From: an uncultured Planctomycetales bacterium
GTDB lineage: Bacteria > Planctomycetota > Planctomycetia > Pirellulales > S012-138
Assembly (NCBI GenBank): GCA_937982665.1
Contig: CALJLD010000015.1
Location: forward strand, 1 to 14,758
Reading direction: 5' to 3'
Length of the DNA: 14,758 nucleotides
The translations under genes were made by a program, and so were the position numbers. Below are positions 7,391 through 14,758 of the stretch, piece by piece. The notes under the pieces are model-generated. The model worked only from the letters and a program-made list of their open reading frames with translations. It was not told where the DNA came from and searched no databases. Each line of letters opens with the position of its first letter. Within the stretch, counting starts at the first letter, position 1.

Positions 7391-9685
7391 TTATTGATCG
7401 TCGCGCAGTTTTTCCGGTAAGGCAAACTGGTCCGCATCGATCTCCCCGTTCAACGTGATTTCCTCGTATTTCATCACTTGAATCATGCCAGAGATGTTTG
7501 CGCGAAACTCGTGCGGGAGCAGGAGATCTCCAACTTGCTTGTATTTATCGTAGGCCGTGACAACTTCGAAATCCGTTCCCTGCGCAGTGCGAATGGTCGT
7601 CGTTTGGACGAGGAGGCCTGATTTCACATCAAAGCAAGCGACGACTCTTCGCCCTGTTTGCGGATCGATCTGAATCGAGTGGCATTTGCGATCATCGATC
7701 TCGGTGGAACCTAGCGATGTGAGTTTTCCTTCAAAGTTCTCAAGGTATTCCAATTCCGTGACCAGGCGGCCGTAGTTGCGGATTGCGTCGGCCCGGTCAT
7801 CGCCGTCGAGAATGCGGTCGCCTGTTTGCGGGTTGAGTTCCCATACTTCGCGGCCATTGGAACCAAACGCAAACACACCGATATTGCCGACTTCGATCTG
7901 CATCAGGAATTTGTCACCTGTTTGCGCGAGCGACAAATCGCCAATCAACCCGGCTTCTGGGATTTGAAATTCACCCTTGATCTCATACGCGCCGACCTCG
8001 TTTAGCTTCTCGACTCCACCAATCTTCTCCAAGTATTTGGAAATGACAGCCTGCGGCTCAACGTCCTGATGTTTTGCCGGATTCAACGAAGTGTCGCTCT
8101 CGGTGGGAGCAGAGGTGATCGCTTCAGCGCTCTCCGCGGGGATCATTTGATAGCGATTGTTTTGATAGTCCAAAACGATCGTAAATCGCTTGAGAATCAG
8201 CACACCAATGTTGCCATGGGAAGAAACGTCGTTGAAGGGGGCGATGTTGGTTGTGGCGAAGCCAACTTCGATGTCTTCAAAGAGTTGGCCTTGAAACTGG
8301 AATCGGTCAGCCGTGCCAAACTCCAATTTGTGCGGCGGCATCTCAAAGGATGTGGTTTCGCGATCCGCCAAAAGGTCCTCCGCTTGGACATACGGTTGAT
8401 GAAACACCACATTCCCTAATGCGCCGCCAGCTGCGCCAATGTCGATCCGAAACAGGCCCGGCGGGTAGTCACTCAATTGCCCTTCCATCAACGGCAACCG
8501 CCAGCACATGCTCAGAGGATGCCAATGCTGCGAATCTTCAAATGGCGAACTGTCAGCGGGATAGAAGTTCACGCGGGGAGGTTCAAGCTTGATTTCGGCA
8601 ATACACCGCGAAAAGACGTCGTAGCCAATGACACCGCTGATCTTTGTTCCCAATGGCGCAGTCAGGAAGGAAAGGTCCATCTCCATGGAAATTGGCGCGA
8701 CAATTTCGAGCGGACCGACCCGCAGAGATTCCAATTGTAGCAGTGCCGATTTTTTCCAACCCAACATGCTGGCGACGGAAGCTTCGCCCAATTTGCGCGA
8801 CTGCAGTTTCTTGGCCACTTCGGAATCAATGACGGTTCCGCCCGCGCCCGTGTCCAAGATGAACCAATGTGGTCCCTCCTCATTGATCCATGTTTGAACC
8901 AAGACATGCCCTGTGTTGGCGCGCATCACCGTGACGTGGGGATTGTCCGCCACCCACCGCCAACGGTCCGCCTGCGGTTGCGGCATTGCGAATGCCGACT
9001 TGGACACAGCTTTGTGTTCGACCGTGGCCAACTGATACGCAACCTTATCCCCCTGTTCCGCCGAGCGCTGAATTGCATGGGGGACCAACCGCCCGGCAGC
9101 AGGTCGATAGTCCGCGAGTGTGATGGTCTCGGCGTGGATGTTCCTCAACGAACATTCCACAGGCAGGCCGGAGTCCTTAACGATGCGGACGAGGGCCGTG
9201 ATTTCACCTTCCGACATCCGCACATTGATTGCCCAATGTTCTTGGTCGGATTGTGCTTCGTCCAGCTGCACCTCGAGCTGCTCTTGGTGATTGAGCCAGT
9301 CCCCAAAGACAAACCAGTTGCGGAGCCTCGCCTCGTCACGATCGGCCAATTCCAGCGTTCGCGACATCCCCATCAAATCCACTTCCCAGTCATGGCTTCC
9401 GTCAAAACCATGTGATCTGGGGAGCTTCCCGCCGATGGTCCAAACAAATGCGTCTTCGTGATAAATGGCTTCAAAACTGGCGGTATCGCCAAACTCGGCA
9501 ATCTGGCTTGTGATTGCCAACGGCAAAGCCTGGCGTTGGTCGCCGTGAATCTTTTGCCTGGCAAATTCAAGGATGTCCGCCAGTGTGGTAGTTTGCTGCG
9601 TTGTTGCGTGAGCTGTCATATTCTTTGTGACGGGCGCGACGCAAATGATGGTTCCCAACGTGCCGATCAACAATGCGGTACGCAT
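7391..9685 (-). CDS. Secreted retropepsin-like aspartic protease with two lobes and flanking LolA-like regions
   Basis: The 764-residue product has a hydrophobic N-terminus that looks like a signal peptide (to about residue 28). Residues about 35-230 resemble LolA-type or insulinase-tail beta-sheet domains (GFDGSHDWEVDLMG, then SRTLELADRDEARL). A retropepsin-like lobe follows at about 255-376, with catalytic FILDTGAGGTVID (Asp278) and hydrophobic GVIGYDVF (351-358). A second lobe-like half (about 395-516) repeats the layout with FRIDIGAAGG (Asp415) and GNIGVLILKRF (491-501), but the Thr/Ser of the DTG/DSG triad is Ile. A linker leads to a C-terminal LolA-like region (about 542-760) that includes AYDKYKQVGDLLLPHEFR. 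It is probably periplasmic or envelope-associated. GGAG (9692-9695) six bases upstream supports the start. It is divergent from a winged-helix gene and shares a 90-bp palindromic control region with it, so repression by that neighbour is likely. Whether the protein is a protease or a degenerate binding protein is open. Confidence 0.8.
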   Translation of the reverse strand: MRTALLIGTLGTIICVAPVTKNMTAHATTQQTTTLADILEFARQKIHGDQRQALPLAITSQIAEFGDTASFEAIYHEDAFVWTIGGKLPRSHGFDGSHDWEVDLMGMSRTLELADRDEARLRNWFVFGDWLNHQEQLEVQLDEAQSDQEHWAINVRMSEGEITALVRIVKDSGLPVECSLRNIHAETITLADYRPAAGRLVPHAIQRSAEQGDKVAYQLATVEHKAVSKSAFAMPQPQADRWRWVADNPHVTVMRANTGHVLVQTWINEEGPHWFILDTGAGGTVIDSEVAKKLQSRKLGEASVASMLGWKKSALLQLESLRVGPLEIVAPISMEMDLSFLTAPLGTKISGVIGYDVFSRCIAEIKLEPPRVNFYPADSSPFEDSQHWHPLSMCWRLPLMEGQLSDYPPGLFRIDIGAAGGALGNVVFHQPYVQAEDLLADRETTSFEMPPHKLEFGTADRFQFQGQLFEDIEVGFATTNIAPFNDVSSHGNIGVLILKRFTIVLDYQNNRYQMIPAESAEAITSAPTESDTSLNPAKHQDVEPQAVISKYLEKIGGVEKLNEVGAYEIKGEFQIPEAGLIGDLSLAQTGDKFLMQIEVGNIGVFAFGSNGREVWELNPQTGDRILDGDDRADAIRNYGRLVTELEYLENFEGKLTSLGSTEIDDRKCHSIQIDPQTGRRVVACFDVKSGLLVQTTTIRTAQGTDFEVVTAYDKYKQVGDLLLPHEFRANISGMIQVMKYEEITLNGEIDADQFALPEKLRDDQ

Positions 9686-9713
9686 GCTTTGCTCCAGGGT
9701 GCGCGGTGGTGAT

Positions 9714-9740
9714 TATTCACTATAGTGTGAATATTCACTA
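9714..9740. promoter_or_regulatory. Palindromic operator between protease and winged-helix genes
   Basis: The 90-bp divergent gap holds an AT-rich cluster. TATTCACTA occurs twice as a direct repeat (9714-9722 and 9732-9740, 18 bp apart). Two perfect palindromes overlap by one base: CACTATAGTG (9718-9727) and GTGAATATTCAC (9727-9738). A fainter half-site, ATATCAC, follows at 9742-9748. Dimeric winged-helix regulators usually bind such sites, and the adjacent gene encodes one. The site lies about 28 bp before the protease start and 35 bp before the regulator start, so binding could control both genes. The TATAGT inside it also resembles a -10 element read leftward. Confidence 0.65.
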
Positions 9741-9775
9741 AATATCACGACCATGTCAAGTTCGAAAATCTGGCG

Positions 9776-10501
9776 ATGAAAAAAAGTTCCGCTGGTTCGG
9801 CAACTCCCACGGGAACCGAACTCAAGACGACGGGCGATCACGGCACTGCCCCGCCCGAGTGGTTCACGATTACCGACCTCGACCAACTCAAGGTCATTTC
9901 CAACAAACTCAGAGCGCGAATTCTGGCTCAATTTGCCGAGCGGGAGCAGACCGCTAAGCAAGTCGCACAGCGGTTGGGGGAATCACCTACCAAGCTCTAC
10001 CGCCACGTGGACGCGCTTGCGGAGCACGGCTTGATCGTGCAGACACGCCAGGAACAAAAGCGGGGAACCGTGCAGAAGTTCTATCGCGCCGTGGCTCGCC
10101 GCTTTCGCGTTGACGACGCATGCTTTGCCCAGGCCGACGTGCCTGAAGGCTCGCAAGTGGGGCTGGTGTTGGAATTGCTCAATGAAATGAGCAGCGAATT
10201 GACGGATTTGTCCGCGAACTTTCAGGGCGAATACGTTTCGGCAATGTCCGCCTTGGCAAAGTTGCCCAAGTCAAAACTGGAAGAAGCCGGCCAAGAGATC
10301 TTTGATGCCATTGACGCGATTTTGCAAAAACACAAAGCCAGCGATCGCCAGAAACGATCCGCAGAGGAGTATCGGATTTCGGTCGTGATTCAGCCGACAG
10401 CGACCGCGTCACGAAAGGCCAAAGCGAGAACGAAGGCGTTAAAGAAGAGCACGCCCGAACAGAAATCGACCGGGACAAAGAGCCAGAGCAAGAAGCGGTA
10501 G
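9776..10501 (+). CDS. ArsR-like winged-helix transcriptional regulator with lysine-rich tail
   Basis: The 241-residue product has a DNA-binding winged helix-turn-helix at about 33-110. A helix with LKVISNKLRARIL is followed by the turn-helix TAKQVAQRLGESPTKLYRHV (59-78), then ALAEHGLIVQTR and the wing QKRGTVQKFYRAV. This is the ArsR/HTH_20 style of chromosomal repressors. No metal-binding cysteine pair of classical ArsR sensors is present. A helical region (about 125-190: LVLELLNEMSSELTDLSANF, then a LEEAGQEIFDAIDAIL stretch) may dimerise or sense a ligand. The last 30 residues are very rich in Lys, Ser, Thr and Ala and probably disordered, perhaps a non-specific DNA contact. No clear Shine-Dalgarno is seen. 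The palindromic operator directly upstream suggests autoregulation and control of the divergent protease gene. Confidence 0.85.
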   Translation: MKKSSAGSATPTGTELKTTGDHGTAPPEWFTITDLDQLKVISNKLRARILAQFAEREQTAKQVAQRLGESPTKLYRHVDALAEHGLIVQTRQEQKRGTVQKFYRAVARRFRVDDACFAQADVPEGSQVGLVLELLNEMSSELTDLSANFQGEYVSAMSALAKLPKSKLEEAGQEIFDAIDAILQKHKASDRQKRSAEEYRISVVIQPTATASRKAKARTKALKKSTPEQKSTGTKSQSKKR

Positions 10502-10536
10502 TGGGAATTTGTCCACAACGCGGCAATCGGCCCAAC

Positions 10537-12810
10537 TCACTGCGGTTGCAGATCGGTGCCGTCGCCGTGGCGCGTGAGCGTACGGGTGAGCTTCTTTGCC
10601 GTGCGTGGAGACATGCCGCCTGTTCCGGTGCCGTTGCTGTGGCTGCTCTTACGGAAACGCCGCAACAGGCGTCCTCGGCCGCGGCCATTGGCATAAAGGA
10701 CGATGCCCCACATTCCCAACAGAACAAGCGCGACACTAAGCAGCGCCACAAGCCCTAGATTCATCAGGCTGTTTCGCAGTGGCCGCAATGGGGCAATGGC
10801 TTGTTCCGGCCGTTGCTGAACAATCACGGCCCAACCGATCGCCGATTTCTTATCGCCGCGGTTGACGACGACAGGCTCCACCGCCGCCAGCCAATCGCCG
10901 GAACTTTCACCCAGAACCGGATCGCGATATGCGGTTTGCATTTGGAATTCCTGCAATTCCCTCGTCAGTGGTCCTTCGGCATGAACCAGGCGATGCAAGA
11001 GTTGCGTTTGGTGGTCACTCAAGAAGATGGCGTCTTCCAACTTGTCCGGATCTGCTGCCGATGCCTGCAAGTTTCGCAAATTCGGATGCTCCAAAATCGA
11101 ACCTGCGCGGGGCTCACGATTGAGCTTCGAGTCCGGGCTGTCTTTGTTGCTATCCACAAGGACAACCGTTTGCTCCAGGTTTGGCGAGCCTCGTTGCAGT
11201 TCCAAAAAGCCGCCTAATTCGACCGTCATTCCCATCACGCCGAGGATTGTCTCCGGGGCATCAGGATCACGGATGGGGATGGTGAATGCTACTTTTCGCG
11301 TTCCGCTGAGTTTGCTGCGGAACACAATCGAGAGGTGCGGTTGCGTGATGGGGTCTTTTCGCTGCGCCTCCTCTTCATTATTTGCGCTGGGATCGCCAAT
11401 CTCATCGTCCGTGGCATTCTCGGCGGGAAAATCGCGCCCCAACCCGTGAAAGTAGTCGCGATGAGCCCAGTTGCCGCCGATCGTTTTGCCTTCGCCAATG
11501 GGGTCAATCGCGTGCTGAATTCCATAAACGTCATCCACAAACCAACTTGCTGAAGGCAAGTCACTATGCCGCTCCCGAACATCCTTGATCCACTGAGCGA
11601 ATTCGTCCCGAGCCACCACTTCGCCGTCTTGCGCATCCCTTGCTTGTTTGAGCCAGGCGATAAGTTGAGGGTCATCCGCCTCTTCGCGCAGCGCCCCCCA
11701 ACGACGTTCAATTTGGCCAACCACTGCCTCAGAAACGTACATCGCCGTGCTGCGGGCATTCTGCAAGGTTTCGTCTGTGATTGCCTTTTCGGAATCGCTT
11801 ACGGCCGTGTTGAAACCGTGGTAAGCGAAAAACGAAAGCATGATCAAGAGCACGGCTGGACCAATGGCTCCCAACAACAGAAGCGGCCTGCGCGAGCGAC
11901 GCCGTGCGCGAAGCTTGAGCTCTTCCAGGACAGCCTGCACGTTTTCGTAGCGCCGTGCTGGCTTCGCGGCAAGGCACCGGTCAATGATCTCCGCCAGGTG
12001 GCGATCCATGCCGGGCGCGGACCGATGCAACGTTGGCTTGGGCGATTCTTCGATGATGCGACGATAAGTTGTCAGACGCTTTTCCAGCGACGACTCAGCC
12101 TCGATACGCTCGACATTCTCCGGTGTGCGATGCGGTGGCGCGCCGGTCAACATGCAAAACAGGAGGGCGCCCAACGCGTAAACATCCCAACGCGCGTCCG
12201 GGTTGGCTTTGAGGTCTGCCTGCTCTGGCGCCATGTAGAACAAAGTGCCGAGCGCCGGACTTTGCTCGTTGGAGAGTCTTGACTGTCCAAAGTCACAAAG
12301 GCGAGGGCGCGCGTCTTCATCCAGCAGAATGTTGGCGGGCTTCAGATCACAATGCAGCACGCCTTTGTTATGCGAGTGGACCAGCCCAATCGCGATCTCG
12401 CGGAAAAGGTTCACCGCGTCTTCGACAGGCATCGCCCCTTCGTCTTGCAGGCGGTCTTCCAGGGAGCCATGCTCGATGTACTCCATGATGTAGAACGGTG
12501 GATTGGCATCCCAACCCACTTCCACCAATTGCACCACATAGCGGTCCGCGAACAAGAAGGCGAGTTTCTCAACCTCTCGCGAGAGCAGCGACCAATCCAA
12601 GCCGCCGCGATGTGTATAGAACTTGATGGCCACTTTCCGGCCAGTATTGATCTCCGTGGCGACCCACACTTCCCCGTAGGCACCTTCGCCTAGGAATCGC
12701 TCGGCAACATAGCCAGGCACGTCCGTAGGGGGCTGCAAGCGTTGAGAACTCAAGTCGCGACTGCGCTTGAGGTCTTGCCCTGACTGAAGTTGCGTCCGCT
12801 CCAAATCCAT
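10537..12810 (-). CDS. Membrane Ser/Thr protein kinase with extracytoplasmic Cache-like sensor
   Basis: The 757-residue product has a cytoplasmic Hanks-type kinase domain (about 33-300): glycine loop GEGAYGEVW (41-49), Lys63 in VAIKFY, Glu79 or Glu81 in the alpha-C helix, catalytic loop HCDLKPANILL (153-163), DFG (173-175), APEQ (194-197) and DVYALGALL. The residue before the catalytic Asp155 is Cys, not Arg, making it a non-RD kinase. A basic stretch (RARRRSRR, 301-308) precedes membrane segment 1 (about 309-330). An extracytoplasmic domain of about 350 residues follows, with HRDYFHG (450-456) and two ligand-domain-like halves, resembling double Cache sensors. Segment 2 (about 683-706) leads to a basic Ser/Thr/Gly-rich cytoplasmic tail. 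It probably reads an external small molecule and phosphorylates cytoplasmic proteins; the signal and targets are unknown. GGAG six bases before the ATG supports the start. It lies 223 bp downstream of aroDE. Confidence 0.9.
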   Translation of the reverse strand: MDLERTQLQSGQDLKRSRDLSSQRLQPPTDVPGYVAERFLGEGAYGEVWVATEINTGRKVAIKFYTHRGGLDWSLLSREVEKLAFLFADRYVVQLVEVGWDANPPFYIMEYIEHGSLEDRLQDEGAMPVEDAVNLFREIAIGLVHSHNKGVLHCDLKPANILLDEDARPRLCDFGQSRLSNEQSPALGTLFYMAPEQADLKANPDARWDVYALGALLFCMLTGAPPHRTPENVERIEAESSLEKRLTTYRRIIEESPKPTLHRSAPGMDRHLAEIIDRCLAAKPARRYENVQAVLEELKLRARRRSRRPLLLLGAIGPAVLLIMLSFFAYHGFNTAVSDSEKAITDETLQNARSTAMYVSEAVVGQIERRWGALREEADDPQLIAWLKQARDAQDGEVVARDEFAQWIKDVRERHSDLPSASWFVDDVYGIQHAIDPIGEGKTIGGNWAHRDYFHGLGRDFPAENATDDEIGDPSANNEEEAQRKDPITQPHLSIVFRSKLSGTRKVAFTIPIRDPDAPETILGVMGMTVELGGFLELQRGSPNLEQTVVLVDSNKDSPDSKLNREPRAGSILEHPNLRNLQASAADPDKLEDAIFLSDHQTQLLHRLVHAEGPLTRELQEFQMQTAYRDPVLGESSGDWLAAVEPVVVNRGDKKSAIGWAVIVQQRPEQAIAPLRPLRNSLMNLGLVALLSVALVLLGMWGIVLYANGRGRGRLLRRFRKSSHSNGTGTGGMSPRTAKKLTRTLTRHGDGTDLQPQ

Positions 12811-13033
12811 TCATATCTCCGGCCGCCGGGCGCGTCACGTGGCTTGCCCGGCCGCTCGTGACTGCGGACGGACCATCCGCCGCCCCATTTCCCCTCTCGA
12901 AGTGACATTGGAATCGTACCGCGAAAGCGGTCAAGAATCCATGAGGGGGCCCGCGGCACCAAGCAAACTGCGGCTAACTCGGCGTCTTGATAGCGTCCCG
13001 ACACTTCCTGGCCAGGCCTGCACTTTACGCCAA

Positions 13034-14521
13034 TCAATACTTCACGGCACTTGTCGCCCTGGCAAGTGTCTCTCGCATGAGTTCTTCCGGCGCGTCCTGG
13101 CCAGCAAATTGCTGGTATTGCAAGGCCGCCTGGCGGACGAACATCTCCACGCCGCTGATGGTGTGGCAACCCAACTCTTTGGCGTCTTTCAGGAATAGCG
13201 TGTTAGCCGGGTTGTAGACCGTATCGAAGACAATCATGTTGGGCCCAAGTGACTGCCGTTCGTAGGGCGACTCGTCAAGTTTGGGGTGCATCCCAATCGG
13301 CGTGCAATTGACGATGATGTCCACGTCCAACTCATGCCGTTCTGACCACTCAAAGACGCCACAGCCGACGCCTTCGGCCAGACGTTCGGCCGTTTCCGTG
13401 TTTCGTCCACTGATGATCACATCCGCGCCTGCGGAATGCAGCCCATAGGCAATCGCCCTGGCCACGCCGCCGGAACCCAACACAAGCGCAACCTTGCCCC
13501 CTAAGTCTTTCTCGTCGCCAAACTTCTCCTTGGCAGCCTCGCGAAGACATGCCATGGCGGCAGCATAATCCGTATTGGAACCAACAAAGCCATTGGATTC
13601 TCGCCGAAGCGTGTTGGCCGCGCCAACGCCTGCGGCACTCTCGTCCAATTCCGCAGCGTGCTCCAGCACTGCTTCTTTGTGCGGAATGGTTACAGATAGT
13701 CCCTTGATGCCCAACTCGGGCGCTGCCTGGAGAAACTCGCCCAGGTCTTCTCTCGGCACGCGGAACGGCACATAGACTTTGTTGAGCTTCTGCTTGGCAA
13801 AGGCCGCGTTGTGAATCAGCGGCCCCAGCGAGTGCCCAATGGGATCGCCAATAACGCCATACACTTCCGTTTCCGGTCCGATTTCGTTGTAACGGTAAAC
13901 GTCTTGCATTTCATCAAATGAAAGCTGCCCCGGCGCCAACGATCGTTCATGATGAAACGTGGCATAGGTAAACGGCGCGCCAAACTTCCCGCACAAGATT
14001 CGGCTAGGTGTGCCGATGTCTCCCATGCACATGCCAACAGTGGGAATCTTCGCGGAACGCACAAGCTGCAACATTCGCAAGTTGTCGCTGGCATGATTGG
14101 CCATCGTGGCGATCTTGACGATGTCCGCGTCTAAAGATGCCAGCCGATCGTAAATAGCCTGAAGGTTTTCCGGCGTCTTACGAAAATCGTGATAACTGAT
14201 GATCCGCTTAGTGTTGCCATAGCGGGGGATCTTCTGAGCGATGTCTTCTTCGAGATCGACGTACTCCACGCCTGCGACAATCGCGCTGCGGAGCATTACC
14301 CGTCTGGCGTCTTCGTCTTGCTTAAACCGCCCGCCATCTTGTTCGCGGCGGATGGTAATCACCACAGGGCAAGGACGATTCTCAATCAAGCGTTGCAGGT
14401 TGACCTTGGTACGGATGTAGTCCAACCGCAGCTCAACAAGTTGAGCGCCGCGCTCAACCAAATGTTGATGCTCAAGGACGACATGGCGATGTCGACCACG
14501 ACCAATACTCACGCAAATCAT
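13034..14521 (-). CDS. aroDE: Bifunctional type I 3-dehydroquinate dehydratase / shikimate dehydrogenase
   Basis: One 495-residue chain carries two consecutive shikimate-pathway enzymes that make aromatic amino acid precursors in the cytoplasm. The N-terminal dehydratase (1-215) converts 3-dehydroquinate to 3-dehydroshikimate. ELRLD (30-34), the catalytic His in ISYHDF (His111), the Schiff-base Lys in ADIVKIATM (Lys136) and Arg174 in GTPSRI are all present. The dehydrogenase (219-475) reduces the product with NADPH: GDPIGHSLGPLIHN (225-238), VTIPHKEAV (Lys282), GAANT (Asn303), SNTD (Asp318), the nucleotide loop LGSGGVARA (348-356), SGRNTE, NCTPIGM and VRQAA (Gln464). The SxS substrate motif reads SLG here. 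An upstream in-frame ATG at 14605 would add 28 residues unlike the family; starting at 14521 gives the standard MICVSIG beginning. Neither start has a clear Shine-Dalgarno. Gene fusions of this type are known in plants, Chlamydiae and planctomycetes. Confidence 0.93.
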   Translation of the reverse strand: MICVSIGRGRHRHVVLEHQHLVERGAQLVELRLDYIRTKVNLQRLIENRPCPVVITIRREQDGGRFKQDEDARRVMLRSAIVAGVEYVDLEEDIAQKIPRYGNTKRIISYHDFRKTPENLQAIYDRLASLDADIVKIATMANHASDNLRMLQLVRSAKIPTVGMCMGDIGTPSRILCGKFGAPFTYATFHHERSLAPGQLSFDEMQDVYRYNEIGPETEVYGVIGDPIGHSLGPLIHNAAFAKQKLNKVYVPFRVPREDLGEFLQAAPELGIKGLSVTIPHKEAVLEHAAELDESAAGVGAANTLRRESNGFVGSNTDYAAAMACLREAAKEKFGDEKDLGGKVALVLGSGGVARAIAYGLHSAGADVIISGRNTETAERLAEGVGCGVFEWSERHELDVDIIVNCTPIGMHPKLDESPYERQSLGPNMIVFDTVYNPANTLFLKDAKELGCHTISGVEMFVRQAALQYQQFAGQDAPEELMRETLARATSAVKY

Positions 14522-14655
14522 GGGCGAATTGTGCAACACTCTTGGGAAGGAATAAGGCAAAACGGCACAACCATCGTAGTCTCGCGCCACGTTCGAATAT
14601 TGCATTATGTTCGGGCGCTGGGAGAATAGACAGCCGATTCTTGGCCCGAAATCGC

Positions 14656-14669
14656 CGCTGCCAGCAGCG
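14656..14669 (-). terminator. Hairpin directly after the purA stop codon
   Basis: On the minus strand, CGCTG and CAGCG form a 5-bp GC-rich stem around a four-base loop, immediately after the purA stop. The following bases GCGATTT contain only a short T-run. It may be a weak terminator or a transcript-end stabiliser; it does not prove that purA and aroDE are separate units. Confidence 0.3.
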
Positions 14670-14758
14670 TCACACAGAGGCTGTTTCCGTCGTCAGCTCA
14701 TTCAGGAAGATTGTCTGATCTCGATCAGGGCCAACCGAGACGATTTCCACAGGCCGCC
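14670..14758 (-). CDS. purA: Adenylosuccinate synthetase, C-terminal end only
   Basis: The gene enters from the right edge and 28 residues remain before TGA, after two bases of a split codon. The segment PVEIVSVGPDRDQTIFL matches the C-terminal block of adenylosuccinate synthetase, where PI-x-I-[IV]-S-x-GPDR-x-x-TI is typical (for example the STGPDR of the E. coli enzyme). The enzyme joins IMP and aspartate with GTP as the first step from IMP to AMP. The remaining residues (NELTTETASV) form a short variable tail. Only this fragment is visible, so completeness cannot be judged. aroDE follows 148 bp downstream on the same strand. Confidence 0.75.
   Translation of the reverse strand, partial: RPVEIVSVGPDRDQTIFLNELTTETASV

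Noticed and set aside
11566..12282. A 238-codon plus-strand frame antisense to the kinase
   Set aside because: It lies opposite the kinase coding region, where kinase motifs are clear. Its translation is typical of a GC-rich shadow frame and has no recognisable domain.
12918..12931. Perfect hairpin ACCGC-GAAA-GCGGT upstream of the kinase
   Set aside because: On the plus strand it has a GNRA-type loop, but the transcripts here run on the minus strand, where the loop is TTTC and no T-run follows. A short stem of this size is expected by chance; the rest of the 12811-13033 gap shows nothing clear.
13007..13016. Palindrome CCTGGCCAGG just after aroDE
   Set aside because: A related string, CCTGGCCAG, occurs inside aroDE near 13096. 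It is GC-rich and short, with no paired spacing to a promoter, so it is probably chance.
14522..14605. N-terminal extension of AroDE from the ATG at 14605
   Set aside because: The 28 added residues do not resemble the family, and the internal ATG gives the expected start of a type I dehydroquinase.
1..14758. CRISPR arrays, insertion sequences, integrases, tRNA or rRNA genes
   Set aside because: Reading both strands I found no regularly spaced repeats, transposase-like frames, terminal inverted repeats or cloverleaf patterns.

Overview
The window looks like a chromosomal segment of a planctomycete, plausibly Pirellulales-like; that placement is inferred, not proven. The pointers are a fused type I dehydroquinase/shikimate dehydrogenase (AroDE), a membrane Ser/Thr kinase with an HCD catalytic loop and an extracytoplasmic sensor, a proline-rich-tailed polytopic membrane protein, and exported PhoD-like and amidohydrolase enzymes. 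Shine-Dalgarno-like sites precede many but not all genes. No rRNA, tRNA, CRISPR array, transposase or phage gene was seen.

Layout. 1-474 (+) is the 3' part of a protein with two 4Fe-4S cysteine motifs, followed by a good candidate intrinsic terminator. Converging on it are an exported PhoD-like phosphoesterase (511-1986, -) and, upstream of that, a two-CBS-domain protein (2085-2699, -). Divergent from the CBS gene is rsmD (2859-3524, +), with an unusual SPPW in place of the usual D/NPP-F/Y motif. It is followed by an exported YtcJ-like amidohydrolase (about 3683-5440, +). Next come two adjacent, apparently paralogous six-helix membrane proteins of unknown function (5501-6418 and 6425-7135, +), with a possible 43-codon third gene (7166-7297).

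The most unusual part is 7391-10501. A large secreted protein on the minus strand carries a DTGA aspartic-protease lobe, then a second lobe-like half with a DIGA motif, flanked by N- and C-terminal regions that resemble LolA-like domains. It is divergently transcribed from a winged-helix regulator with a lysine-rich tail. The 90 bp between them hold two perfect palindromes and a 9-bp direct repeat, a strong operator candidate. This regulator-operator-protease unit is the best candidate for an undescribed module.

The right end is all on the minus strand. The last codons of an adenylosuccinate synthetase (purA) enter at the window edge, then aroDE (13034-14521), then the sensor Ser/Thr kinase (10537-12810), which converges on the winged-helix gene. 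Metabolic housekeeping (purA, aroDE, rsmD) is thus interspersed with signalling and envelope genes, and only the membrane-protein pair looks like a tight operon.
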